Assembly: GCA_965231165.1 (NCBI GenBank)
Contig: OZ246421.1
Location: 1,736,001 to 1,800,000 of the forward strand
Reading direction: 5' to 3'
Length of the DNA stretch: 64,000 bases
Origin: Micavibrio_C sp965231165
GTDB lineage: Bacteria > Pseudomonadota > Alphaproteobacteria > Micavibrionales > Micavibrionaceae
The position numbers and the translations under genes were made by a program. The notes under the pieces are model-generated. The model worked only from the letters and a program-made list of their open reading frames with translations, was not told the origin of the DNA and made no database searches. Positions 24,186-32,251 of the stretch are shown one piece after another; positions within the stretch are counted from its first letter, which is position 1; each line of letters opens with the position of its first letter.

Positions 24186-25457
24186 TTAAACGGCTTTCAT
24201 AACCAGGCTGGCATTGGTGCCGCCGAAGCCGAACGAATTGGACAGCGCCACATTCACTTTCTTTTCCTTCGCCACCTTAGGAACCAGATCAAGGCCTTTG
24301 CAGGGCTCTGAAATATTATCGAGATTCAGGGTCGGCGGCAGGACGCCCGTCTGGAGCGCCTTGATCGAATAGATCGCTTCCACCGCGCCCGCAGCACCCA
24401 GCAGGTGGCCAATGGCGGATTTGGTCGAGGACATCGAGACTTTGTTCAAGCTGCCCGCAAACAAGCGTTTGACCGCCGTGCATTCGATACCGTCACCCAC
24501 AGGGGTCGAGGTGCCATGCGCGTTGATATAATCGACATCTTCGGGATTTAGTTTGGCATGGCCGAGCGCCGCTTTCATGGCGCGGAAACCGCCATCGCCG
24601 TCCTCGGCGGGGGCGGTCATGTGGAAAGCATCGCCGGAGAGGCCGTAACCGATGATTTCGGCATAAATTTTCGCACCGCGTTTTTTTGCGTGTTCGTATT
24701 CTTCGAGAACAACGATACCAGCCCCCTCGCCGATCACGAAACCGTCACGGGCCTCATCGAACGGGCGCGAGGCCGCCGTCGGGTTGTCGTTATAACCGGT
24801 TGACAGCGCGCGGATGGCAGCGAAGCTCGCCACACCCAGACGGTTGACAGCGGATTCTGCGCCGCCTGCGACCATCACGTCGGCATCACCGAACATGATC
24901 AGACGTGCGGCATCGCCAATGGCGTGTGTACCAGTGGCGCAAGCCGTTACCACGGAATGGTTCGGGCCTTTGAAGCCGTATTCAATCGACACATGGCCGG
25001 AGGCCAGATTGATCAGCATGGCCGGCACCGTAAATGGTGACAGACGCCGCGGGCCTTTCTCATGCAGGATGATGGAGCTTTCGTAAATGCTTTGCAGGCC
25101 GCCGATACCGGAACCGATCAGTACGCCTGTGCGGCAGCGTTCTTCTTCGGTTTGCGGTTTCCAGCCAGAATCCTCAACCGCTTCTTTCGCAGCACCCATG
25201 GCGAAGATAATGAAGATATCCATTTTCTTCTGGTCTTTGGGCGCGACGAACAGATCGCCATTGAAGCTGCCGTCGGTCGGCGCGGCATCGGTCGTGCGCG
25301 GCACCTGGCCGGCGATCTGGGCAGCGATGTCGGAGGCATCGAAGCCGGTGATTTTAGAAATGCCGCTATGGCCCTGTGTGATGCGTTTCCAGTTGTGATC
25401 CACACCCACGCCCAGCGGCGATACCATACCCATTCCGGTGACAACGACACGTCTCAT
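24186..25457 (-). CDS. fabF: Beta-ketoacyl-ACP synthase II
   Basis: A 423-aa condensing enzyme that elongates acyl-ACP with malonyl-ACP in type II fatty acid synthesis. The catalytic triad Cys is C173 in VVTACATGTHAIGDA; His residues are in NAHGTSTPVGD and KSAIGHLLGAAGAVE. The C-terminus NSFGFGGTNASLV is diagnostic. The ATG at 25457 has GGAG 8 nt upstream; an upstream in-frame start adds only 11 unrelated residues. It follows acpP by about 90 bp, with a stem-loop between them. Confidence 0.96.
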   Translation of the reverse strand: MRRVVVTGMGMVSPLGVGVDHNWKRITQGHSGISKITGFDASDIAAQIAGQVPRTTDAAPTDGSFNGDLFVAPKDQKKMDIFIIFAMGAAKEAVEDSGWKPQTEEERCRTGVLIGSGIGGLQSIYESSIILHEKGPRRLSPFTVPAMLINLASGHVSIEYGFKGPNHSVVTACATGTHAIGDAARLIMFGDADVMVAGGAESAVNRLGVASFAAIRALSTGYNDNPTAASRPFDEARDGFVIGEGAGIVVLEEYEHAKKRGAKIYAEIIGYGLSGDAFHMTAPAEDGDGGFRAMKAALGHAKLNPEDVDYINAHGTSTPVGDGIECTAVKRLFAGSLNKVSMSSTKSAIGHLLGAAGAVEAIYSIKALQTGVLPPTLNLDNISEPCKGLDLVPKVAKEKKVNVALSNSFGFGGTNASLVMKAV

Positions 25458-25487
25458 ATTCGACTCCGATCTTTCCTTTAAGAATGA

Positions 25488-25519
25488 CAAAGCAGCGTCA
25501 CGGTTATGACACTGCTTTG
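25488..25519. promoter_or_regulatory. Stem-loop between acpP and fabF
   Basis: A nearly perfect inverted repeat: CAAAGCAG (25488-25495) with CTGCTTTG (25512-25519), continued inside by GTCA/TGAC around a 6-nt loop, with one mismatched base pair between the two parts. No T-run follows on the minus strand, so it is not a standard terminator. It could protect the abundant acpP mRNA end or lower fabF expression; this is inference. Confidence 0.5.
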
Positions 25520-25549
25520 AAATTTATGCGTCCAGCATGCCCTTAAGCA

Positions 25550-25789
25550 TTACTCGGCGGCATGTTCCTTGATGAAGCTGACGGCATCGCCAACTGTCTG
25601 AATTTTTTCAGCAGCGTCATCGGGGATTTCAACATTGAATTCTTCTTCGAACGCCATGACCAGCTCGACTGTGTCGAGGGAGTCAGCGCCCAGATCGTCA
25701 ATAAAGCTCGCGCCTTCCTGAACTTTCGCTTCGTCAACACCGAGATGCTCAACGACAATTTTCTTCACGCGTGCGGCTACGTCACTCAT
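25550..25789 (-). CDS. acpP: Acyl carrier protein
   Basis: A 79-aa acidic carrier protein for growing acyl chains. The phosphopantetheine attachment site is the Ser in DDLGADSLDTVELVMAFEEEF. The four-helix layout and length are typical. A well-formed sigma70 promoter lies upstream and AAGG precedes the ATG. It leads the acpP-fabF-mltG run and is modified by AcpS, encoded at 8.6 kb here. Confidence 0.97.
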   Translation of the reverse strand: MSDVAARVKKIVVEHLGVDEAKVQEGASFIDDLGADSLDTVELVMAFEEEFNVEIPDDAAEKIQTVGDAVSFIKEHAAE

Positions 25790-25837
25790 TTTTAAACCTT
25801 GCTTGTTTAGTTAGTCCTAAGTTTTTTTAACTCGGCG

Positions 25838-25866
25838 AATGTAAGCAGATGCCCCGGCGAAATCAA
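25838..25866 (-). promoter_or_regulatory. Probable sigma70 promoter of acpP
   Basis: Minus-strand TTGATT (25866-25861), 17-bp spacer, TACATT (25843-25838). It gives a leader of about 45 nt before the acpP ATG. Confidence 0.6.
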
Positions 25867-25964
25867 GGATTTTGCTTCGCAGCAGGTCATAATACCCACG
25901 GTGCCGCGGAAATCGGCCAAATTTGCCTTCTAAATCATTATGTTAACTAAAGGTTCCGGAAAAG

Positions 25965-25993
25965 TTGGACAGAAAGGCACCACTTTTGATACA
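25965..25993 (+). promoter_or_regulatory. Possible promoter of the 257-aa gene
   Basis: TTGGAC (25965-25970), 17-bp spacer, GATACA (25988-25993), about 60 bp upstream of the GTG start. The -10 match is only moderate. Confidence 0.4.
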
Positions 25994-26054
25994 CTGGACG
26001 TAATTAAAAAAAGCCGTACAATACGGTAAGTTATTGGATTAGAGGGTTTTTAAA

Positions 26055-26828
26055 GTGTCTTCAGATAAAAGTCAGACGCAAGTGGGCGGTTCAGCGGCAG
26101 CACCCGGACAAATGGGTGCCCGCGAAGGTGCCATGACGTCTAAAGAGAAACGCGAACTGGTCGCTGAAGCTTCTGTAGATGCGCGCAAGATGGATGATAT
26201 CGGCGCCGTTCTGGATAAAGCACTCGCCAGCGTCTTCGCCAGCCTGACCGATGGTGAACTCAAAAACCTGAGCGGTGAAAAACTGCTTGAGGCCATGCGC
26301 TACGACCCGCTCATTCAGGCAAAAAGCGGCACAGCATGGGCGCAGGTCAGCATTGCCAAGGCCGGTCTGGATAAAGAACTGGACAAGCTGATCGAAGGCA
26401 CCCCGGTTGTTGATGAGCGCCAAGCCAAAAAGAATATTGAAAACCTGATGTCATCAAAGACTCTGGTTGAGTTATCACCGATCCAAGTAAAATTCCTGCA
26501 GGACAACCTGAAAGAACTGGGCCTTTATAGCGGCAAGACCGATGGTGACTTCACCAACCCGGCGATGGTCGCATCACTGGACAATCTGGTGAAGAAAGAA
26601 GCCGTTCTGCAAAAAGGCATGGATCGTAACGGCGGTCGTGCGATGATCGATTTTGTCTGGGCGATGCGCAACGAAACTCCGAAGCTGTCGAAAGCCGAGC
26701 CTGTCGAAGAATCCGCAACCCTAAAAATGTTCAGAGCCAATCGCGCCGAGATTACAGCAACCCCAGTAGCGGCACTGGTAGCGGCCACTCCGGCGTTGCG
26801 TCCGCAGGAACTGCGCCCGAGCGTTTAG
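26055..26828 (+). CDS. Hypothetical protein with peptidoglycan-binding-like motif
   Basis: A 257-aa protein of unknown family. Residues ~138-172 (IQVKFLQDNLKELGLYSGKTD then GDFTNPAMVASLDNLV) resemble the PG_binding_1 fold pattern (LQ..L..LG.Y.G..DG.F). There is no signal peptide or membrane span, so a periplasmic wall-binding role is uncertain. The N-terminal 30 residues and the Ala/Pro-rich C-terminal 40 look disordered. The GTG start has AGAGGG 8 nt upstream. The gene is monocistronic, divergent from acpP, and ends at a clear terminator. Confidence 0.65.
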   Translation: MSSDKSQTQVGGSAAAPGQMGAREGAMTSKEKRELVAEASVDARKMDDIGAVLDKALASVFASLTDGELKNLSGEKLLEAMRYDPLIQAKSGTAWAQVSIAKAGLDKELDKLIEGTPVVDERQAKKNIENLMSSKTLVELSPIQVKFLQDNLKELGLYSGKTDGDFTNPAMVASLDNLVKKEAVLQKGMDRNGGRAMIDFVWAMRNETPKLSKAEPVEESATLKMFRANRAEITATPVAALVAATPALRPQELRPSV

Positions 26829-26853
26829 ATATTTGTTAAACGAAATGAATTCG

Positions 26854-26883
26854 CAGGGCGCATCAAGCGCCCTGTTTCTATTT
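26854..26883 (+). terminator. Rho-independent terminator of the 257-aa gene
   Basis: A perfect 8-bp stem (CAGGGCGC 26854-26861 / GCGCCCTG 26867-26874), 5-nt loop and a TTTCTATTT tail, 26 bp after the stop codon. Confidence 0.8.
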
Positions 26884-26896
26884 AACCCCGATTTTT

Positions 26897-27592
26897 CTAG
26901 GAAGCGGCACGACTCAAGCTGGCAATAAACGGTAATATATCCGCCAGATCATTCGATACCGCATGTACGCCCACGCGGCGGAGCTTTTCGGCCTGTTCGG
27001 CCTGATGGTGGGCCACACCTGTATAACCAAAAACGGTCATCCCGGCGGCAACACCGGCGGCGGCACCGGGCACACTATCCTCGATCACCAGTGTGCGGGC
27101 GGGTGGTACGCCCATAGATATTGCCGCGTACAGATAAAGATCGGGGGCGGGCTTGGGATTGGCGACATCCTCGACCGTGAAGATGCAATCATCAGAAAAG
27201 TAAGAAAGCAAATTTGTGGCCTTGAGCGCGCCCACAACATTGGGACGTTCACCGTTGGAGCCAACGCAGATTTTATGGGTGGTGGACACTGTTTCCAGCA
27301 ACGGCTGAACGCCGGGCGTGGGTCGGGACATTCCTTCCATGTTGGCGGCAACGCGGTCGATGAAGCGCCGGGTAACATCGGGTGGCAGAATATCACCTGT
27401 TTCTTCCGCCACCGTTTTCCAGACCAGCGCTTGGCCAGTGCCGATAAAATATTCCAGGCAATAATCAGGTGTGTATTTTGAATAACCGAGACTGGTCAGC
27501 ACTTCGCTGGTCGAGAGATTGCACAGCATTTCGGTATCGACCAACGTGCCGTCACAATCGAAGATAATAAGATCAAAGGCACTGGCGGTCAC
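26897..27592 (-). CDS. HAD-superfamily hydrolase (phosphoglycolate/beta-PGM-like)
   Basis: A 231-aa phosphatase or phosphomutase of HAD subfamily IA. Motif I is FDCDGTLVDTE (nucleophile Asp), motif II the VGSNGE segment (Ser/Asn position), motif III the Lys in NPKPAPDLYLYA and motif IV IEDSVPGAAAGVAAGM. The substrate cannot be told; family members act on sugar phosphates. I chose the GTG at 27592 because it overlaps the stop of the previous gene (GTGA) and has AGGA 8 nt upstream. An ATG 54 bp earlier would create an 18-residue extension inside the neighbour. Confidence 0.85.
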   Translation of the reverse strand: MTASAFDLIIFDCDGTLVDTEMLCNLSTSEVLTSLGYSKYTPDYCLEYFIGTGQALVWKTVAEETGDILPPDVTRRFIDRVAANMEGMSRPTPGVQPLLETVSTTHKICVGSNGERPNVVGALKATNLLSYFSDDCIFTVEDVANPKPAPDLYLYAAISMGVPPARTLVIEDSVPGAAAGVAAGMTVFGYTGVAHHQAEQAEKLRRVGVHAVSNDLADILPFIASLSRAAS

Positions 27593-27984
27593 TCGGGGGT
27601 TCCTAGGGATTTTTTCATCCGGCGCATCAGCATCTGGCGTTCCCACCAGCCCGCGCCATCGGCTTTGGCGATATCGATCACCATGATAGCAAGATCGGCG
27701 TTGGCCACGACAACAGATTTTTGCAGCGGGCTATCCGGTGCCGGTTTACCGGCGGCATGGAACATGGCCATCAACAACGTGGTATTCACATCCGATGTAA
27801 ATTGATAACCCGTCTTTTCAATCAGGGCGGTGCCTATAGACACCATTCTTTCACGGCTGATATCGATGGCGTCATCGAAATCGACGCGCAGATCCATCAA
27901 AACTTCATCAGCATCATTTGACGGCGCCGCTGATAACGGGCCCAAATTCTGAAAATCTTTTTCTTCGAGATCATCCGTCGGCAT
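27589..27984 (-). CDS. Hypothetical protein, 131 aa
   Basis: An unknown acidic protein. The first ~30 residues are polar and probably flexible. The rest is helical (NTTLLMAMFHAAGK, NADLAIMVIDIAKADGAGWWERQMLMRRMKK), ending in a basic amphipathic stretch. Its stop overlaps the HAD gene start by 4 bp, so the two are translationally coupled. It lies 28 bp downstream of fabG on the same strand. Confidence 0.65.
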   Translation of the reverse strand: MPTDDLEEKDFQNLGPLSAAPSNDADEVLMDLRVDFDDAIDISRERMVSIGTALIEKTGYQFTSDVNTTLLMAMFHAAGKPAPDSPLQKSVVVANADLAIMVIDIAKADGAGWWERQMLMRRMKKSLGTPE

Positions 27985-28012
27985 TTTTATTCCCCTGTCA
28001 TAATTTTTTCTT

Positions 28013-28750
28013 TTAAATCATCGCCATGCCGCCATTCACATGGATGGTCTGGCCGGTGACGTAAGCGGATTCATCGCTGGCGAGATATACGGTCGCGGCC
28101 GCGATATCTTCCGGTCCGCCCATGCGCGCCATCGGAATGGAGGCGTTGATCTTGGCTTTCTGGTCGTCGGTCAGCACATCAGTCATCGGCGTGGCGATAA
28201 AACCCGGCGCGATGCAGTTGACGGTGACGTTACGGCTGGCGATCTCGGCGGCCATGGCTTTCGTCCAGCCGACAAGACCGGCTTTTGAGGCCACATAGTT
28301 GCACTGGCCCGGATTACCCGTGGTGCCCACGACAGAAGAAATATTGATGATGCGGCCCCAGCGCGCCTTCATCATGCCGCGCTGACAGGCCTGCGCCAGC
28401 AGGAAGGTCGCGGTCAGGTTGACGCGGATGACTTCGTCCCATTCTTCGGGTTTCATACGCAAGGACAGATTGTCTTTGGTCAGACCCGCGTTGTTGACGA
28501 GGATGTTGATGCTGCCCATCGCTTCGGTGGCGGCCTTGACCAGTGCTTCGACCTGCGCGACATCGGAGAGGTCAGCGGGGAGCACATGAACGCGGTCGCC
28601 CAGTTCAGCCGCCAGTTCCTTCAGCTTGCCTTCGTTGCGGCCCGAGATGCCGACGACAGCGCCCTGCGCATGCAATGCTTTGGCAATCGCGCCGCCGATA
28701 CCACCGGTAGCGCCTGTGACGAGAGCGGTTTTGCCCGAGAGATTGAACAT
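28013..28750 (-). CDS. fabG: 3-oxoacyl-ACP reductase
   Basis: A 245-aa short-chain dehydrogenase reducing beta-ketoacyl-ACP with NADPH in fatty acid elongation. The cofactor motif is TGATGGIGGAIA, NNAG is present, and the catalytic set is Ser in INISSVVG and Tyr/Lys in NYVASKAG. The C-terminus YVTGQTIHVNGGMAMI is characteristic of FabG. Length is normal. It lies between murI (15 bp) and the 131-aa gene on the same strand, near acpP and fabF. Confidence 0.94.
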   Translation of the reverse strand: MFNLSGKTALVTGATGGIGGAIAKALHAQGAVVGISGRNEGKLKELAAELGDRVHVLPADLSDVAQVEALVKAATEAMGSINILVNNAGLTKDNLSLRMKPEEWDEVIRVNLTATFLLAQACQRGMMKARWGRIINISSVVGTTGNPGQCNYVASKAGLVGWTKAMAAEIASRNVTVNCIAPGFIATPMTDVLTDDQKAKINASIPMARMGGPEDIAAATVYLASDESAYVTGQTIHVNGGMAMI

Positions 28751-28765
28751 GGTCTTAAAACTCCT

Positions 28766-29626
28766 TTATGAGGCTCTTTTTAAATCAGTATTCAGGATTT
28801 CAGTCAAATCGATATGTTCCGCCGGGATACCTGATACAGGAATCCCCAAGAAACGCTCGGCCAGCGGGGTGAAGCGTTCCACAGCATCGGTGACAAGAAA
28901 GCGCAGAGACGTCTGGCCTTCGGCACGGACGGGCATTTGCGTACGGATATGGGCGCATGCCGCATCGCCGCAATCGATCAGACGCACGTCCGACCCGGCC
29001 ACATCGGCAATCACGCCGCGCAACAGCGGAAAATGGGTGCAGCCCAAGATGACGGTATCGGGCCTGTCTGCGCCTTCGAAAAGCGGGCCGATATAACGTT
29101 CGACGGCGGCGCGGGCGATGGGACCGTCGATCCAGCCTTCCTCCGCCAGCGCGACCAGCAATTGCGTTGCCACCGCCGTGACTTTGACAGAAGGATCAAG
29201 CGTTTTGAGAGCGGCGGCATAAGCGCCGGAGCGCACGGTCGATTGCGTACCCATAATCAGGACATGTTTGTTTTTTGTCACGGCGAGCGCCGCGGCGGCG
29301 GCAGGCGGCACCATGGAAATCACGGGTATGGGCGCGATGAATTCAGAAATCGCATCCGCCGCATGCACGGATGCGGTGTTGCAGGCGATCACGATCATTT
29401 TCACATCGTGCTGCATCAGGATATGCGCCAGACCAATGGAATAGATGCGCACGGTATCGGCGCTTTTAGTACCATAGGGCACACGCGCGGTGTCACCGAG
29501 ATAAATAAAACGCTCGCCCGGCATCGCCGCCATCAGCGCGCGCAGCACAGTGAGACCGCCGATCCCGGAGTCGAAAACACCGATAGGGCGCGGGTCGGAG
29601 GCGAAATTTGGAGATATGGTTTGCAT
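28766..29626 (-). CDS. murI: Glutamate racemase
   Basis: A 286-aa cofactor-independent racemase that supplies D-glutamate for peptidoglycan. The N-terminal GVFDSGIGGLTVLRAL is diagnostic. The two catalytic Cys are in IACNTASVHA and LGCTHFPLLRG. Length is close to the family norm. A terminator ends just 16 bp or so upstream of the start codon, so murI may rely on read-through or a promoter overlapping that hairpin. Confidence 0.95.
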   Translation of the reverse strand: MQTISPNFASDPRPIGVFDSGIGGLTVLRALMAAMPGERFIYLGDTARVPYGTKSADTVRIYSIGLAHILMQHDVKMIVIACNTASVHAADAISEFIAPIPVISMVPPAAAAALAVTKNKHVLIMGTQSTVRSGAYAAALKTLDPSVKVTAVATQLLVALAEEGWIDGPIARAAVERYIGPLFEGADRPDTVILGCTHFPLLRGVIADVAGSDVRLIDCGDAACAHIRTQMPVRAEGQTSLRFLVTDAVERFTPLAERFLGIPVSGIPAEHIDLTEILNTDLKRAS

Positions 29627-29642
29627 CGGCTCTTTCTAGCAT

Positions 29643-29667
29643 AAAAAAGGCCGGGATTGCTCCCGGC
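29643..29667 (-). terminator. Rho-independent terminator of the 92-aa gene
   Basis: A 7-bp GC-rich stem (GCCGGGA 29650-29656 / TCCCGGC 29661-29667) with a TTGC loop (read on the plus strand), followed on the minus strand, after one unpaired base, by six T. It separates the upstream fabD and 92-aa gene from murI. Confidence 0.8.
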
Positions 29668-29689
29668 TTCTTAGAAAACTATTTTCCGC

Positions 29690-29968
29690 TTACAGAACTT
29701 TAGGTTCAACAACCGGACCGAAGAGGCCCTCTTTGACGAAGGCAACACCTTGCGTATTCGCAACCATGGCTGCGAAATCGTGATCGCAAACCAAATCCAA
29801 TGTCAGTGGCTCGTTAGCAGCTAAAAATCTAAAATCGCTTTTCAAAACGAGTGCGTTTTCTATGCAGAATACTGTAGTCAGATCCAGAACATCGTTATGC
29901 ACGGCTTCCAGATGATCTGCAGCACTGCCATTGTAGGTATCCGTCAGGACTACACTGTAATGTTTCAT
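29690..29968 (-). CDS. Hypothetical protein, 92 aa
   Basis: A small unknown protein beginning MKHYSVVLTDTYNGSAADHL, with no signal peptide or membrane segment and a mixed alpha/beta look. I chose the ATG at 29968 because GGAG lies 8 nt upstream; longer in-frame starts up to 30112 would overlap the fabD end and encode a low-quality, polar leader. A terminator follows 22 bp after the stop. AT content is higher than in the flanking fab genes. Confidence 0.6.
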   Translation of the reverse strand: MKHYSVVLTDTYNGSAADHLEAVHNDVLDLTTVFCIENALVLKSDFRFLAANEPLTLDLVCDHDFAAMVANTQGVAFVKEGLFGPVVEPKVL

Positions 29969-30108
29969 GGCTATCACTCCATTGCTGTAAATAATTAATC
30001 TAGGGCGACCATGCGCCCGCTCATTTCCCGAGTCAATATCACTTTTCATATTGGTTGTTAATTTTAAGGTTTGGTTCGCCGTTTTTTCAATATCTGTCAG
30101 AGAAGCCG

Positions 30109-31053
30109 TCAAACCAGTCTCTTAATAAGCTCATCAATCTGTGCAGGCGTACCGACGGAGGACGCCGCTACATCGCCCTCGATGCGCTTGACCAGCCCAG
30201 CCAAAACCTTGCCTGTGCCGATCTCGATCATTTCGGTGACGCCCTCTTCTTTCATCCAGGTCACGGATTCGCGCCAGCGGACGCGGCCTGTGATCTGCGC
30301 GACGAGGAGGTCACGGATCTGGTCGGGGGCACTGATGGCGTTCGCGGTCACGTTGGCGACAACGGGCACCACCGGCGGGCGTATATCGGTTTTGGCCAGC
30401 GCCTCGCGCATTTTATCAGCGGCGGGGGCCATCAACTGGCAATGGAACGGGGCGGACACCGGCAACGCGAGCGCACGTTTGGCGCCGCGTTCGGTGGCGA
30501 GCGCCATCGCGGCTTCAACAGCGGCCTTGTGACCGGAAATAACCACCTGACCCGGCGCGTTGTCATTGGCGGCTTCGCAGATTTCGGAAAGGGAGGATTC
30601 AATCGCAATGGCTTTGACTTCGTCGAAATCGAGACCGAGGATCGCGGCCATCGCGCCCTGCCCCACTGGAACGGCCTGCTGCATCGACTGGCCGCGCAGT
30701 TTCAAAAGACGTGCGGTATCGGAGAGCGTGAAAGCGCCCGCAGCGGTCAGCGCCGAATATTCGCCGAGTGAATGGCCCGCGACGAAGCTGGCCACGTTTG
30801 GCAGCACGATCCCGGCGTCTTTGGTGAGAATGTTCATCACGGCCATCGACACGGCCATCAATGCGGGCTGGGTATTTTCGGTGAGGTTGATATCGCTTTC
30901 AGGGCCTTCCCACATAATCTTGGTCAGGTCCTGGCCGAGAGCGTCGTTGATTTCCTCAAACGTCAGGCGAGCAGTCGGATAGGCATCGGCCAGATCCTTG
31001 CCCATGCCAATGACTTGTGAACCTTGACCGGGGAAAATGAAAGCGCGTGTCAT
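30109..31053 (-). CDS. fabD: Malonyl CoA-acyl carrier protein transacylase
   Basis: A 314-aa enzyme that transfers malonyl from CoA to ACP, providing the extender unit for fatty acid synthesis. The N-terminal FIFPGQGSQVIGMG, the nucleophile elbow GHSLGEYSAL (Ser95) and the catalytic His in VSAPFHCQLM are all present. Length is normal. It is the first gene of the minus-strand block that continues to murI and fabG. Confidence 0.96.
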   Translation of the reverse strand: MTRAFIFPGQGSQVIGMGKDLADAYPTARLTFEEINDALGQDLTKIMWEGPESDINLTENTQPALMAVSMAVMNILTKDAGIVLPNVASFVAGHSLGEYSALTAAGAFTLSDTARLLKLRGQSMQQAVPVGQGAMAAILGLDFDEVKAIAIESSLSEICEAANDNAPGQVVISGHKAAVEAAMALATERGAKRALALPVSAPFHCQLMAPAADKMREALAKTDIRPPVVPVVANVTANAISAPDQIRDLLVAQITGRVRWRESVTWMKEEGVTEMIEIGTGKVLAGLVKRIEGDVAASSVGTPAQIDELIKRLV

Positions 31054-31389
31054 ATATTAAGTCCTCTTTTGGCAAAGCCTCGTGAATTCTGGCACATACA
31101 AGCTTTTGCGGGCTTTCTTGTCAACCAGAGGCTGCCCATACCCCTTTATTGTGCAGTGCATTAATATTATCTTATTGAATTTACGGTATTATTTACCTTC
31201 ACGGAACTTTTGAATTTCGCAACGAAACGTGTTATAGTACGGGCTCTTGTGTCAGAAAGAACTATTTGAATCAAGCGGGTAGAGCATGTCCGGCATGGAT
31301 GTTGCATATCTTATCCGCCGCTGCGGCCCCATAAAAAGATGGGTTGTGGCCTTAACAATAATAAACGGCTTGGAAGGAACAAAGATATT
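31054..31389. other. Divergent intergenic region upstream of fabD
   Basis: A 336-bp gap. It holds a strong plus-strand promoter (31210-31238) and a long (~145-nt) leader for the gene at 31390. A competing plus-strand frame from 31286 overlaps that gene but has no convincing protein character. Two short AT-rich tracts near 31150-31200 may contain the fabD promoter, which I could not place precisely. Confidence 0.5.
31210..31238 (+). promoter_or_regulatory. Strong sigma70-type promoter
   Basis: TTGAAT (31210-31215), 17-bp spacer, TATAGT (31233-31238). It points to the 94-aa gene at 31390. Confidence 0.7.
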
Positions 31390-31674
31390 ATGGGTTGCTC
31401 AATTATTAACGATACCATTCAGCTACACGTCGAAGGCAGCGGCAAGGACATGGATGTCCTGCTGCAGAACCGTTCAAAACCGGAAGCCAAGGTTACCGCG
31501 GGCAGCGCCCTGCAAAACCCGGATTTAAGCCGCATGAGCCTGACCAGTATGCTGCGCCGCGCCCGTCAGGATTCCCCGGAATCCGCCGTCAGCGGCCAGA
31601 AAAACTACTGGACGGCCTTTCTGGAGCGCACCCGCTCCCGCTGCGCCAACGGTAACTGCGCCGAACAGGCCTGA
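31390..31674 (+). CDS. Hypothetical protein, 94 aa
   Basis: A small basic protein of unknown family. The N-terminus is MGCSIINDTIQLHVEGSGKD, and the C-terminus KNYWTAFLERTRSRCANGNC carries aromatic, Arg and Cys residues. The ATG at 31390 has GGAAGGAAC about 10 nt upstream. It has its own strong promoter and lies ahead of the ribosomal S6 operon. No signal peptide is seen; a lipobox-like reading of the early Cys (MGC) lacks the needed hydrophobic stretch. Confidence 0.6.
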   Translation: MGCSIINDTIQLHVEGSGKDMDVLLQNRSKPEAKVTAGSALQNPDLSRMSLTSMLRRARQDSPESAVSGQKNYWTAFLERTRSRCANGNCAEQA

Positions 31675-31701
31675 TTTTCAGCATTTTTCCACAGAATTTC
31701 C

Positions 31702-31729
31702 TTGATTTGAGGGGCGCTATGAGTATAGT
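31702..31729 (+). promoter_or_regulatory. Promoter of rpsF operon with flanking inverted repeat
   Basis: TTGATT (31702-31707), 16-bp spacer, TATAGT (31724-31729). A perfect inverted repeat GAGGGGC (31709-31715) / GCCCCTC (31730-31736) brackets the -10 element and could be an operator or an early hairpin. A DnaA-box-like 9-mer TTTTCCACA lies just upstream at 31685-31693. Confidence 0.6.
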
Positions 31730-31819
31730 GCCCCTCATTCCATAAACCTCGCTGCTGTTCTTGTGACATCAGCTTTGTTTTGCGATTGGCAAATACAAAA
31801 CCGAGAGGAGAAACGTACT

Positions 31820-32251
31820 ATGCCATTTTATGAAACCGTGTTTATTGCCCGTCAGGACCTGGGTGTTCCCCAGGTTGAAGAGCTGACAAAGCAATTCTCA
31901 GAAATCATCACCAAAGCCGGCGGCAAGATCACCAAGACAGAGTCCTGGGGTCTGCGCAACCTGGCTTACCGCATCAACAAAAACCGTAAGGGTCACTACA
32001 TCCTGATCGAATCAGACACACCGTCTGACGCGGTCATCGAGATGGAACGTAACATGCGCATCAACGAAGATGTGCTGCGTTACATGACCATCCGTCTGGA
32101 TGAGTTGTCCAAAGGCCCGTCCCCGATCATCGACAAATCACGTCGCGACGACGAAGACGAAGAAAGATCAGACCGTTTTGACCGTGGTGACCGTGCCGAT
32201 CGCGGCGACCGCGCTGAACGTCCTGACAGAACCGAAAGAGAGGTTGCATAA
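31820..32251 (+). CDS. rpsF: 30S ribosomal protein S6
   Basis: A 143-aa small-subunit protein that pairs with S18 on the platform of the 30S subunit. The core is MPFYETVFIARQDLG through MRINEDVLRYMTIRLDE. The C-terminal ~38 residues are a charged, repetitive tail (DDEDEERSDRFDRGDRADRG, then DRAERPDRTERE), longer than in E. coli but of a kind seen in Alphaproteobacteria. The ATG at 31820 has GAGGAG upstream. Its TAA overlaps the rpsR ATG by one base. Confidence 0.97.
   Translation: MPFYETVFIARQDLGVPQVEELTKQFSEIITKAGGKITKTESWGLRNLAYRINKNRKGHYILIESDTPSDAVIEMERNMRINEDVLRYMTIRLDELSKGPSPIIDKSRRDDEDEERSDRFDRGDRADRGDRAERPDRTEREVA

Noticed and set aside
23124..25457. Long open frames antisense to mltG and fabF
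   Set aside because: They mirror the codon structure of the genes on the other strand, as expected in GC-rich DNA, and show no family features.
31286..31528. Plus-strand 80-aa frame overlapping the 94-aa gene at 31390
   Set aside because: No ribosome-binding site as good as the one for 31390, odd composition, and the 31390 frame looks more protein-like.
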